The notes below the pieces were generated by a model. It had not been told where the DNA came from. It was given only the letters and a program-made list of their open reading frames with translations, and made no database searches. A stretch of 64,000 nucleotides of DNA from DASTCZ01 sp035308165 (lineage in GTDB: Bacteria; Acidobacteriota; Terriglobia; Acidiferrales; UBA7541): the NCBI GenBank assembly GCA_035308165.1, contig DATGHC010000006.1:1-64000 (forward strand), in the 5' to 3' direction. The translations under genes were made by a program, and so were the position numbers. The first letter of the stretch is position 1. Each line of letters starts with the position of its first letter. Shown here one piece after another: positions 17,973 through 26,207 of this stretch.

Positions 17973-18398
17973 ATGAAAATATATTTTGGCTTTACTGTGG
18001 CGGGAGACCGCTCCTCAATTGTCACGGCAAGGGCGATTGTGGAATTGCTGACTCATTTGGGCCATGAAGTGCTCACGCGTCATCTTGTGGATGACAACGC
18101 CTGGGAGAAAGATCGGCTCATCACACCTAACGAAGTCTATCTGCGGGATATGAAGTGGCTGGAGCAGTGCGACTTGTTCATGGCGGAAGTTTCCGGTTCG
18201 TCGTTTGGCTTAGGTTTCGAAACGGGCTATCTTCTCGGAGCGACTTCAAAGAAAATAATCTTATTCTATCGCCGAGATATGACGGTCAAAATATCACTCC
18301 TCATCACAGGTATCACACATCCGAACTGTACGTTGGTTCCTTATTCAGAGTCGGATGAAGTACAGCGCTGGGTAATTGACAACTTGTCAAGACCATGA
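17973..18398 (+). CDS. Nucleoside 2-deoxyribosyltransferase / DNPH1-like nucleotide hydrolase
   Basis: A 141-residue protein starting MKIYFGFTVAGDR (17973; the frame is open upstream from 17877). It has the Rossmann-like layout of the nucleoside deoxyribosyltransferase superfamily: an N-terminal strand with a nucleotide loop, LLTHLGHEVLTRH, the catalytic-region motif CDLFMAEVSGSSFGLGFETG with its conserved Glu/Gly stretch, and IILFYRR. DNPH1-type enzymes cleave the N-glycosidic bond of deoxynucleoside monophosphates; others swap bases. In a mobile island it could adjust nucleotide pools or act in phage conflict (inference). Confidence 0.7.
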   Translation: MKIYFGFTVAGDRSSIVTARAIVELLTHLGHEVLTRHLVDDNAWEKDRLITPNEVYLRDMKWLEQCDLFMAEVSGSSFGLGFETGYLLGATSKKIILFYRRDMTVKISLLITGITHPNCTLVPYSESDEVQRWVIDNLSRP

Positions 18399-18699
18399 TC
18401 ATCTTGAATCGAGAATTGGTTGAAAACCTCGAAAGTCTCCGCCCGTTTCGGCGAATCCCTATCTCATCTACTGATTCGAGTAGCAGCGACGTGTCGTGCA
18501 ATAGCACAATCCCAATCTGCAATTCCCACCGCAGGTGCACCGCATCTGCTTTGCCCGGGGGGCAAGGCGCTACCCTGCCAAAACCTAGCGGCAGAGGCTT
18601 GCCACAATACGCCGGTCCTGCCTAGCACGCACCAAATTACCGCCGGAACACCATTTTCAAGTGTCTCAATTCTCCAGAAACGCTTACAATTCCGATTCA
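18399..18699. other. Intergenic region
   Basis: About 300 bp between two plus-strand genes. No gene or clear signal beyond a possible AT-rich -10 (TTACAATT, 18684-18691) before the next gene. Confidence 0.4.
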
Positions 18700-18924
18700 A
18701 TGGCGAGGCGACGGAAAAACTTTCACGCGGCGGAATTGGCCCGCCAAAGATGGGCGAAGGTGCCAAAGAAAGATAGAGCAGGACAAGTTCCGCGCTCCGG
18801 CGGGCGACCAAGAAAATACCCAAAATGTCCTCGGTATGGATCTCACCGATTCTCCCCCGTAACGGGGCGTTGCCCCTGCGGCTATCGTCAAACTGAATTC
18901 AAACAACCTGTTGTGCGTCAATAA
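18700..18924 (+). CDS. Small basic protein with putative zinc-binding Cys cluster
   Basis: A 74-residue, strongly basic protein starting MARRRKNFHAAELARQRWAK. A Cys/His group follows (KCPRYGSHRFSPVTGRCPCGY: Cys, His, then Cys-x-Cys), which fits a small zinc knuckle. The RSGGRPRKYPKCP linker resembles AT-hook-like basic stretches. It is a plausible DNA-binding accessory protein of the island. Family not identified with certainty. Confidence 0.6.
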   Translation: MARRRKNFHAAELARQRWAKVPKKDRAGQVPRSGGRPRKYPKCPRYGSHRFSPVTGRCPCGYRQTEFKQPVVRQ

Positions 18925-18964
18925 CCGGAAATAAGTGCCATATAGGAGTGACGGAAAGTGTGAC

Positions 18965-18993
18965 TTGACTAATCGTGCGCACGATTATACAAT
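18965..18993 (+). promoter_or_regulatory. Sigma70-type promoter with palindromic operator in spacer
   Basis: TTGACT (18965-18970), a 17-bp spacer and TACAAT (18988-18993) make a strong promoter 39 bp before the start of the recombination operon at 19033. A perfect 18-bp palindrome, TAATCGTGCGCACGATTA (18970-18987), fills the spacer exactly. A dimeric repressor bound there would block RNA polymerase, as in phage early promoters. Confidence 0.7.
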
Positions 18994-19032
18994 TCTTGCA
19001 TCCGAGTCTAGTTACACGAAGGGAAAGGAAAC

Positions 19033-19809
19033 ATGAGACACCAAATTACGAAATACAGAAACGTACCCAGAACCGAACTGGCCATGGTGAAGAGATTGTG
19101 GTCAGGGCGGATCTCTGGAATTCAACTGAGGAGCTTAAAGAGGCTCTGTCACGACTATCAATTTTCGGTGTGCGCGGGTGATCTTCAGCTTTTGGATGGC
19201 CGCTGGTATGTAACCCATTCAGGCTTGGTCAGGCTTTCGCGTCGAAACAGCTGTTCGGGAATTCAGGTTCAACCTGTCTCTAGATTTTGCGATGCTTCAT
19301 CAAAGCGCTGGGTTTTTAAGGCGACGGTCTACAAATCTCGGCGATCGAAGGGATTTGTGGGGTTTGGTGACGCCGACCCATCCAATGTCTCCCCCTTGGT
19401 TCATGGCGCCGAGATGCGCATCGCCGAAAGCCGTGCCGTCAGCCGCGCCCTCCGCAAGGCCTATGGCGTCGGTTTATGTTCCGTCGAGGAACTCGGTTGG
19501 TCCCCTTGCGCGGCAGATCCTGTCACTCCCAAACGGCACGATCCCATCCCCAACGTAAATAATGGTCACCACAACGGAGAGCATCGCCTCCGCGACCGCC
19601 TCTGCCTGCTTATCCGCCGGCACAAGCTTGACGCCAATCTCGTCAAGGCCTATGCGGCTGATTACTGCGGAACCGCGGTCCTGAAGGAGGCCAAGCGGGA
19701 TCTGGTCGAAGCTTTCGTCAACGATTTGGAAGAGCGGGCCACCAAAGACCGCGAGGGGCTCGTTTGCCACCTCAATAGCTATTCCAAATCACAGGAGGCA
19801 ACCCCATGA
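19033..19809 (+). CDS. Candidate Rad52/ERF-like single-strand annealing protein
   Basis: A 258-residue protein, start supported by AGGAAAC before the ATG. The central block (GRWYVTHSGLVRLSRRN ... RWVFKATVYKSRRSKGFVGF ... EMRIAESRAVSRALRKAYGV) resembles phage and plasmid recombination proteins of the Rad52/ERF type, where a strand-rich core is followed by a helix with AE(S/T)RAxxRALR. It heads an operon with a nuclease of the RecB/Cas4 type, the usual annealing-protein plus exonuclease pairing. Annealing activity is inferred; it could be another DNA-binding protein of the same element type. Confidence 0.55.
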   Translation: MRHQITKYRNVPRTELAMVKRLWSGRISGIQLRSLKRLCHDYQFSVCAGDLQLLDGRWYVTHSGLVRLSRRNSCSGIQVQPVSRFCDASSKRWVFKATVYKSRRSKGFVGFGDADPSNVSPLVHGAEMRIAESRAVSRALRKAYGVGLCSVEELGWSPCAADPVTPKRHDPIPNVNNGHHNGEHRLRDRLCLLIRRHKLDANLVKAYAADYCGTAVLKEAKRDLVEAFVNDLEERATKDREGLVCHLNSYSKSQEATP

Positions 19810-20240
19810 AGCTTCAAATCCCAGGCTTGCATCGCGAGACCAGCAATGGTGAAGACATCCTGGAAGGCACCTTCCTGGTCCGTGTCGAACGTGCCTTCTA
19901 CCGCTGGCATCCCCAACGGCCCTTCTTCGTCCTCCGATTTGCCGTTATTGAGCCCAAACAGCACCAGCGTGATTCCATTACCGGAAGGCTGTATTGCTCA
20001 CCCCGAGCGCTGTGGAAACTCAATTGGTTCCTGCGGGAGTTTGGTTATGACCAGGATCTTCTGGGCAGGGACGAAGTGGACGAAAAGGCTTTGGTGGGAC
20101 TCCGGGGAATCCTGCGGGTATCCCGCACCACACTGAACGGCCACTGCTTCCCGAATCTCGAAGGCTTCGCTTCGGCAGAGGAATGGGAAGAGCTTTCCCT
20201 GCCCCCAACAACCAGCGAGGAGGCCAGCCGTGACTTATAG
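19806..20240 (+). CDS. Conserved mobile-element protein (DUF669-like)
   Basis: A 144-residue protein. Its start overlaps the previous stop by 4 bp and its end overlaps the next gene by 11 bp, so translation is coupled. The sequence (FLVRVERAFYRWHPQRPFFV ... LYCSPRALWKLNWFLREFGY ... VGLRGILRVSRTTLNGHCFPN) resembles small phage proteins of the DUF669 kind found beside annealing proteins and nucleases. They may bind single-stranded DNA. The match is by pattern only. Confidence 0.55.
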   Translation: MKLQIPGLHRETSNGEDILEGTFLVRVERAFYRWHPQRPFFVLRFAVIEPKQHQRDSITGRLYCSPRALWKLNWFLREFGYDQDLLGRDEVDEKALVGLRGILRVSRTTLNGHCFPNLEGFASAEEWEELSLPPTTSEEASRDL

Positions 20241-21033
20241 CTACTCGCAAATCTCTCAATACTTCGGTTGCCCCCGACGCTATCGATACCGATATCTGGA
20301 TGGCTGGCGAGAGAAAGAGACTCGGGCATCGATGGTGTTTGGCCGTTGTTTTGAAAAGGCCCTGGCTGCGTTCTTCCACCGTGAAGATCCTGGAGCGGCA
20401 CTGTTCACCCAGTGGGGTGCCTATCGCGAAGCTCAGCTGGAGTATTCCAAGGGCGATGACTGGGAACGAATGCTGCGGCAGGGGATTCATCTCTTGGAGC
20501 AGTTCGCCAAGGATGATCGAATCCAGATATCCCAACCACAGCAAAACACGCAGAAGAAGATCCTCCGAGCACTGCCCAATGGCAATGATTTCGTGGCCTA
20601 TCTCGATGGGATCGGCGAATTGGATGGGACGCGTTCCATATTGGAATGGAAAACCACCGGGGCTCGTTATCCGGAGCAGCCCGAGGGCCTGACCAGTTTG
20701 GACCTCCAATTGATTTGCTACTCATGGATTACCGGAATCCCCGATGTGGCCATCGTGGCGTTTGTGAGAAAGCGCGTCCCTGAAATTCAATACCTGAAAG
20801 CTACCATCACCGAAGAGCAGCGCCGTGAATTTGGTCTCTCGGTGGAAAGAACCATCGGTCAGATTGAGAACCTTCAATTCCCCCCAAGACCAGGAATCCG
20901 CTTCCCGCAGAACCCCTGCGTGAGTTGCGGACATCTGGGGCTATGCCTAGGAAACCAGGAATTGGTTGCGGCCAACCTGGTTCGCCGGCCAGGAGCAAGC
21001 GACCTTGATTGGATTGACGACCTTGACCAGTAA
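20230..21033 (+). CDS. PD-(D/E)XK nuclease, Cas4/RecB-like, with Fe-S-type Cys cluster
   Basis: A 267-residue nuclease, GTG start. The RecB-family core is visible: YSYSQISQYFGCPRRYRYRY (N-terminal Cys and motif), DGIGELDGTRSILEWKTTG (D...EWK active site, near residues 130-147) and LQLICYSW (QxxxY motif). A C-terminal PCVSCGHLGLC gives three more Cys which, with the N-terminal one, match the four-Cys iron-sulfur site of Cas4 and AddB-type exonucleases. It probably resects DNA ends for the annealing protein encoded two genes upstream. No CRISPR array is nearby. Confidence 0.85.
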   Translation: MTYSYSQISQYFGCPRRYRYRYLDGWREKETRASMVFGRCFEKALAAFFHREDPGAALFTQWGAYREAQLEYSKGDDWERMLRQGIHLLEQFAKDDRIQISQPQQNTQKKILRALPNGNDFVAYLDGIGELDGTRSILEWKTTGARYPEQPEGLTSLDLQLICYSWITGIPDVAIVAFVRKRVPEIQYLKATITEEQRREFGLSVERTIGQIENLQFPPRPGIRFPQNPCVSCGHLGLCLGNQELVAANLVRRPGASDLDWIDDLDQ

Positions 21034-21052
21034 TGGGCACGAGCCCTTGCCT

Positions 21053-21742
21053 GTGAAACTGGATCGGCGGCGTGCTGCCCTGGTTCTCTTGAAGATCGAT
21101 GAGATCTTGGCTTGGGACAAGACCAGCGGACGGGAACGAGATTCCCGATTCGTGGACTTGGGTCAATACCTCTGCGAAGTCCGAGCCCGGCAGTACTGGA
21201 GGATCGACAACCTCGGTTCGTTCGATGAGTTTCTGGAGCTGAAGTTCCCGGAGTCCAGACGCAAAGCCTACTATCTCATGGCCATCCATGAACGCCTGCC
21301 TCGAATCCACAAGACCGATCTTCGGGCAGTGGGCTGGACCAAAGCCACGGAATTGACCAAGGTGGCCCGGAGGGACGGAGAGGAATTCGACAGTGCAACC
21401 TGGTTGCACAAAGCGACCCAGATGTCCAAGGATGATTTCAAGCGGGAGGTCGACCGGCACCTGACAGGAAAAGAATCCGAGCCCTGGGAAATCCTGTACT
21501 TCAAAGCTTACAAAAGTCAGTTGCCGGTGATTGAGGAGGCGCTCGAGAAGGCGGCCCGGATGCTGGGGAGTGATCGGTCCAGAAGTTATTGCCTGGAAAT
21601 GATCTGCGCTGATTTTATAGCTGGGGTGAGCTTGGAAAACGGGGACGAGAATGCCCTGGTGAGCTCCCTCGATCGGCTGATCAACCTGCTTTCCTCGACT
21701 CGTCGGAATCAACTGATCGAACATCTGGGACTGAATTCTTGA
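21053..21742 (+). CDS. Hypothetical protein of mobile element recombination operon
   Basis: A 229-residue helical protein. I choose the GTG at 21053 (reading KLDRRRAALVLLKIDEILAW after the start) because it follows the nuclease stop by 19 bp; the frame is open upstream to a TTG at 20966. It has regular helices with charged faces (FDEFLELKFPESRRKAYYLM, TWLHKATQMSKDDFKREVDR) that recall ParB/DUF3102-like plasmid proteins, but I cannot assign a family. Its stop overlaps the HNH start by 4 bp. Confidence 0.6.
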   Translation: MKLDRRRAALVLLKIDEILAWDKTSGRERDSRFVDLGQYLCEVRARQYWRIDNLGSFDEFLELKFPESRRKAYYLMAIHERLPRIHKTDLRAVGWTKATELTKVARRDGEEFDSATWLHKATQMSKDDFKREVDRHLTGKESEPWEILYFKAYKSQLPVIEEALEKAARMLGSDRSRSYCLEMICADFIAGVSLENGDENALVSSLDRLINLLSSTRRNQLIEHLGLNS

Positions 21743-21987
21743 TCGACCACCAAACCAAGCGGCCGAGACTAAAGCTTGAACCGGAGGAATACCGGCGCTT
21801 GTGCCGCGAAATCCTGGAGCGGGACGGCTGGCGGTGCCAGAACTGTGGAGCAATGCAGACACTGCAAGTTCATCACCTTCAATTTCGAAGCCAATTGGGA
21901 GGAGACGTTGAGGAGAATCTAGTGACCCTTTGTGCGGTCTGCCATCGACGAGCCCATCGGCAAGGAATGCCGTGTCACGACTATTGA
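21739..21987 (+). CDS. HNH endonuclease
   Basis: An 82-residue HNH nuclease, TTG start overlapping the previous stop. The zinc and catalytic residues are clear: CQNCG, then LQVHHLQFRSQ (His-His), EENLVTLCAVCHRRAH. Such small HNH proteins occur as homing-type or phage packaging nucleases. Its last 69 bp overlap, in opposite direction, the 3' end of a glycosyltransferase gene, marking the right end of the island. Confidence 0.88.
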   Translation: MIDHQTKRPRLKLEPEEYRRLCREILERDGWRCQNCGAMQTLQVHHLQFRSQLGGDVEENLVTLCAVCHRRAHRQGMPCHDY

Positions 21988-23154
21988 ATTTAGTATCTCC
22001 CCCAATTCCCTCGCATTGCGCTCCCACGTATATTTGCCGGCGGTCACCGTCGCCGCTTTGCCCAATTTGTCGCGCCACGCTGGATCGTCACAGAGCCGCC
22101 CAATCATCTCCGAAAGCGTCCGGGCGTCCGCGGGATTTTCCAGAACCAATCCGTCCTCGCCATGATGAATAATTTCACTCACACCTGCCGCGCGGCTCAC
22201 AATCACGGGCAGCCCGCAGGCCATCGCCTCAGCCACCGGCAACGAAAACGTGTCCTCCAATGACGGCCCCGCATAGGCATCAGCCGCGGCGTAATAAAAC
22301 TCCACGTCATTCCGCAACGGCAGGAAAGATACTTTGCCGTCCAATCCCATCCTGTTTATCGAATTGCGGTAAGCAACCAGCGAATCCTGTCCCACAACCA
22401 GGATGTGGATTTGCGGATTGCGCAACATTCCCACAGCCTCCAGCAAGCATGGCAATCCCTTGTTCACCCAATCGTTGCCAATCAAGAGAATCGCAAAAGT
22501 TTCCTCTTTCATTCCCAGCGCCTCGCGCGCGCGCCCGCGCAGCTCCATTCTGCGCACGGAGCAGAATCTCTTGGCATCCACTCCGTAATAGATCACGCGC
22601 GGGTGGACACCCTCTCCGTGTTTCGTCTCAATATCCCTCGCTGCCTTCTGCGAAACCGCCACAATCGTTGACTCCGCGCGCGAATACACTTTTCCTTCCA
22701 AATACTCGGCGAGACGGTAGTAAATTCTGCGGTGCATCGTCACAGGCCACGCCTTCATGGGGTTATTCCGAAGCTCCAGCGATTTCGCGAGCTTTTGCCT
22801 CACCTTGCTGAAAAGTACATGCACGCTCACCACATCCGGCTTCAGACAATTCACACCGGGCGAATACAAAACATCTGGCGCCAGCCCGCGGAACGTACGG
22901 TCGCGCCATCTGCAAAAACCATTCGCCGCCAGGAACCACACATAGCGAATCAGATGGGGAGCGGGGGGGATGGGCACTCGGTGCCACGTGATTTGACTCA
23001 GGTCGAGATCTTCCACGCGGGAACAATAGAGGTGAATCTCAAATTCGCCTGCCAGACGTTCCATCTGCTCCGCCACGCATCTTTCCGTGGCGTGACTCTT
23101 ATCCACAAAAGGCGAAAGCACCGCCGCACGCGGTCTACGCTTCGGCGGGGGCAT
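21919..23154 (-). CDS. Family 4 glycosyltransferase
   Basis: A GT-B fold glycosyltransferase of about 411 residues (start MPPPKRRPRAAVLSP at 23154; open to 23187). The C-terminal nucleotide-sugar domain shows AILLIGNDWVNKGLPCLLEA and the E-x7-E type motif in GPSLEDTFSLPVAEAMACGL followed by PVIVS. It transfers a sugar to the growing polysaccharide at the cytoplasmic face. It overlaps the upstream polymerase gene by 20 bp. The last 22 or so residues (VVTRHSLPMGSSMADRTKGH) come from DNA antisense to the HNH gene and are unlikely to be the original C-terminus. Confidence 0.88.
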   Translation of the reverse strand: MPPPKRRPRAAVLSPFVDKSHATERCVAEQMERLAGEFEIHLYCSRVEDLDLSQITWHRVPIPPAPHLIRYVWFLAANGFCRWRDRTFRGLAPDVLYSPGVNCLKPDVVSVHVLFSKVRQKLAKSLELRNNPMKAWPVTMHRRIYYRLAEYLEGKVYSRAESTIVAVSQKAARDIETKHGEGVHPRVIYYGVDAKRFCSVRRMELRGRAREALGMKEETFAILLIGNDWVNKGLPCLLEAVGMLRNPQIHILVVGQDSLVAYRNSINRMGLDGKVSFLPLRNDVEFYYAAADAYAGPSLEDTFSLPVAEAMACGLPVIVSRAAGVSEIIHHGEDGLVLENPADARTLSEMIGRLCDDPAWRDKLGKAATVTAGKYTWERNARELGEILNSIVVTRHSLPMGSSMADRTKGH

Positions 23155-24706
23155 TTTGAGCGGCGGCCAGCGCCCTGTTTTCAGCAAGCAGGCTGGGCAA
23201 GCGGAACAGTATCCCGATAATCAGCCACAAATATGAGTTGGTCAGATAATTCTGATAAGCATTCAATCCGTATAACGTAAATGAGCCGAGCAGCATAAAC
23301 ACGTACCAGAATATTGCAAACCCAATTGGGAAGTATGCGGTCTGCCGCAGTTTCTTGACGACCTTCCACCCGGCAACGAAAACGCTCACTGTCCATACCG
23401 TCCACAAAACCGGCCCGATCAATCCGAACTCTGCTATCAGGAGCGCGTAACCGCTTTCCGCGCCCACATTCAGACTGGGCACACTGAAGGCGCGCGTCAC
23501 ATACTGCGTGCCAAGAGAAGCCACTCCCGTTCCATTCCCCCATTGCCAATTCGGCTGCTCAAAAACAGACCGTATTGCTATTAACGGGTAGTCCCAGGAG
23601 CGAAAGCCTAATTCGGTATGTGCGCCGTTCGGTGCAAGGGAGTCTGAGTAGAACGCCCAGCGCCTGTGGATCGCATCTGGAAACAGGGCCGTGGTAAGCC
23701 CAATGGAGATCGCGCAGATAATAATCGCATTGCGAATGGTCTTGCCCAGGCGAAACGCCTGCCTTTGACGCCAGGGAGCGCCCCACAGCATGGCCACGCT
23801 CAAAACAACCGCATTCACGATGAGATAGACAATAGGCGAACGAGTGCCGCACATGATCGTCGCGACTGTAATCACGCCCAATGCCCCAAAGACCAGATAA
23901 CGCCCGCGCGTTGTCCTAAGCAGAAGGTACCCTGCTGAGCCTACCGCAAGAATGAACAGCAAGATCAAGAACTGGGCAAATCGGGCATCGCTCACGAACA
24001 GCGAAGAAGACCTCGTAAAAGCCAATCCCGACTCGGTCGTGCCGCGCTGCACATGGGAAAGAGTATATAGTTCAGGAGCGAGGTCCTTTGGTGTCAAAAA
24101 GTCGCCGCCTCCGAACGACTGCAACAGTCCAAAGCCGGACACAATGAGTGCGATCCACATATTCAGCATCAGGATCTTATGCAGATCCGCATCGGTCCGG
24201 AGGATCGCGTACCCTGCAAACATCAGGGGCACATAATAAAAATAGGTCTTCATCCCCAAAAGGCCAAAAAACACGCTGGGAGAATTTGGATTCAAAACCT
24301 GCAAGGCCGCCATCCAAAAGAAAATACCCAACCAGAGCATAAAGGGTGGGTTAAATGTGAGAAGCCGGCCGCGGCGGTAGGCAGCCCACATCGAAATGTA
24401 AGTCACCCCCGCGAGTACATCTTTTGCAAAAAAGATGAGCAGGTTGTTGCCCAGGTATTTTCGAATCTGGTCCTCAAACACCAACCATCCCAGGAAAATG
24501 AAAACTCCCGAGCGCCAATCCTTCATAATCGTCATGAATACCGCAACGCCCGCGCATCCAACGCACGCCAGAACTAAATACTGCGACGAACCACTAATAA
24601 TCCAGTCCGATACGAGCCATGTCAGGACGAACAGGCCGATCGTCAGCACGATCGCCTTCGCTGCCTTCGGGTCGTAAGATTCAGCTTGAGCGGTAAACAT
24701 CTGCAT
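23135..24706 (-). CDS. O-antigen ligase/polymerase-like membrane protein
   Basis: A 523-residue protein with about a dozen membrane segments and a large periplasmic loop in the second half (around RRWAFYSDSLAPNGAHTELG ... WGNGTGVASLG), the Wzy/WaaL-type architecture. It probably polymerises or ligates oligosaccharide repeats in the periplasm. It lies upstream of the glycosyltransferase at 21919 in the same direction. A second protein of this class is encoded at 49898. Confidence 0.8.
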   Translation of the reverse strand: MQMFTAQAESYDPKAAKAIVLTIGLFVLTWLVSDWIISGSSQYLVLACVGCAGVAVFMTIMKDWRSGVFIFLGWLVFEDQIRKYLGNNLLIFFAKDVLAGVTYISMWAAYRRGRLLTFNPPFMLWLGIFFWMAALQVLNPNSPSVFFGLLGMKTYFYYVPLMFAGYAILRTDADLHKILMLNMWIALIVSGFGLLQSFGGGDFLTPKDLAPELYTLSHVQRGTTESGLAFTRSSSLFVSDARFAQFLILLFILAVGSAGYLLLRTTRGRYLVFGALGVITVATIMCGTRSPIVYLIVNAVVLSVAMLWGAPWRQRQAFRLGKTIRNAIIICAISIGLTTALFPDAIHRRWAFYSDSLAPNGAHTELGFRSWDYPLIAIRSVFEQPNWQWGNGTGVASLGTQYVTRAFSVPSLNVGAESGYALLIAEFGLIGPVLWTVWTVSVFVAGWKVVKKLRQTAYFPIGFAIFWYVFMLLGSFTLYGLNAYQNYLTNSYLWLIIGILFRLPSLLAENRALAAAQNAPAEA

Positions 24707-24889
24707 TCTTACAGGCTGCTCATTTCAAATGCAAAATGGCACAATCCAGTTCGGATTAGCGCGGCACACCCCACAAGTCCAGTATTTTCTCATGAATAGA
24801 CCCATGTGGAGCGGATAATCGCGTCTTTTGGACGGTAAACAAAGATACCACTCAAAATGAGATGCCAATATAGGCCTGCGAACAACAGC

Positions 24890-25810
24890 TCATGCAAAAT
24901 GCCTTAAGAGACCAAATGAATGCCACCCGCCCCGGTCGAGCAGACGTTTGGCTCTTTCAGGATCGCTCGTTGCCAAATAATTCCTTATCGGATTGAAAGT
25001 GGGGTCATTTCTGGGTTCAGTGTCCGCGATGCACCTAACTCGCCAAAACCCCTTCTCGAGTCCGAACATGGAGTAACCCTTGGACTGCAGGAACAGGTGC
25101 GTAGGTGCCGGAAAGTGGCCGCTTTCTTCATAGATTATATCGCGGACCGAATGAGTTTCTAATATCCTGGTCATTCCCTGAAGAACTCTGAGTTCTGATC
25201 CTTCTACCTACGTCGATCTTCAAAACACCAATCGTTTCTTTCTCCTTCAAAACATCATCCAGACTGCGCACTTCGACCGATGGGCCGGTGCCGTTGCATT
25301 GCACGCCCTTCTCGTTTATCCAGGCCGTGCCTCGATTTGTTTTATGTAATCGCTGGTCTGGAGAACTGCAGTGCCGTTCTTCGACGCTAGAGCGGCCTGA
25401 TAAATCACAATATTGCCGCACTTCTTATATTTCTTCCAACATTCCACGTTGCTGTTAAGCGAATCGAAGACTATCGGATTGGGCTCAAAACAAATGACCC
25501 TCACTCTAATACCGACCCGGACGGCAAGGATGCTGGCCGTGTAGCCGATGTTCGCTCCAGCGTCCACTGCCGTCTCATCTGGCTCGGTTAACCTCCAGAG
25601 GGCTTCCGTGACGCCGATTTCATATATGCCGTGGCTCCAAATGTTGTAACAAATTGCCTCGCGCGGATCCACTGTGATGGGAATTCCCCAGGGCAGATTC
25701 ACAACCCTGGTTTCGCTGGATTGCCAGAATAACTCCCGCCAGATTCGCTTTACAATTTGCTGAGGTTGGAAAAAGTAGGGCGGCCTGAATATCAGCGCAA
25801 TGCTCTTCAA
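24890..25810 (-). pseudogene. FkbM-family methyltransferase, broken by two frameshifts
   Basis: Three frames read in order make one FkbM methyltransferase: 25810-25316 (with the SAM loop DETAVDAGANIGYTAS and ICFEPNP), then a second frame (NRGTAWINEKG ... LKIDV), then a third (GMTRILETHSVRDIIYEESG ... to 24890). The second break is a tandem 4-bp duplication, CTACCTAC at 25204-25211 on the plus strand; removing one unit restores DVEGSELRVLQGMTR. The first break, near 25333-25340, is explained by loss of one A in an A-run (AAACAAATCG). Such enzymes O-methylate sugars. Confidence 0.85.
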
Positions 25811-25874
25811 GGTAAGGATTCGATGAAAGTTAATATATCAGAGAAATTTAAGTCAGGCACACCGTCGCTTCCGC

Positions 25875-26087
25875 CTATTTCATTGCCAGCTTAGTAATCG
25901 GAATTACAAAGTTTCGGTTTATCGAGTATCCTGTTCTGCAGCTGAGAGGTACGCTCTTCCCGCAGCCACTAGTCGTTGCGGTAACCGCAGATGTCTCTGC
26001 GAATGCAGCTTCGACCAGCGTCCCTTGATCAATGATGTTGAAAAGGTTGTGAGGCGTGGAAGCTAGTCCCCATGAGCTTGTCGCCAC
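25875..26087 (-). other. Possible gene remnant (unrecognised)
   Basis: A 70-codon open stretch (GTG start) reading ASTPHNLFNIIDQGTLVEAA and ending RNFVIPITKLAMK looks protein-like, possibly the C-terminus of a secreted protein, but lacks a ribosome site and any upstream part. It lies in a 400-bp gap beside the FkbM pseudogene. It may be debris of a lost gene. Confidence 0.25.
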
Positions 26088-26207
26088 GAGCAGTGGATGA
26101 TACCTGAGGACTATTGGAAGCGGTTTGGGCAGATCACGGGTTTACGAGAGTTGTTGCCGCTAGAAACGTGAAGCTCCCACGTTCGTCCGAGCGCGAGGAA
26201 TAGAGAC

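Noticed and set aside
20230..21033. Cas4-like nuclease taken as a sign of a CRISPR-Cas locus
   Set aside because: No repeat-spacer array and no Cas1/Cas2 or effector gene is visible; the neighbours fit a recombination module.
14042..21987. Complete prophage
   Set aside because: No capsid, terminase, portal, tail or integrase gene is present; only replication and recombination functions are seen.
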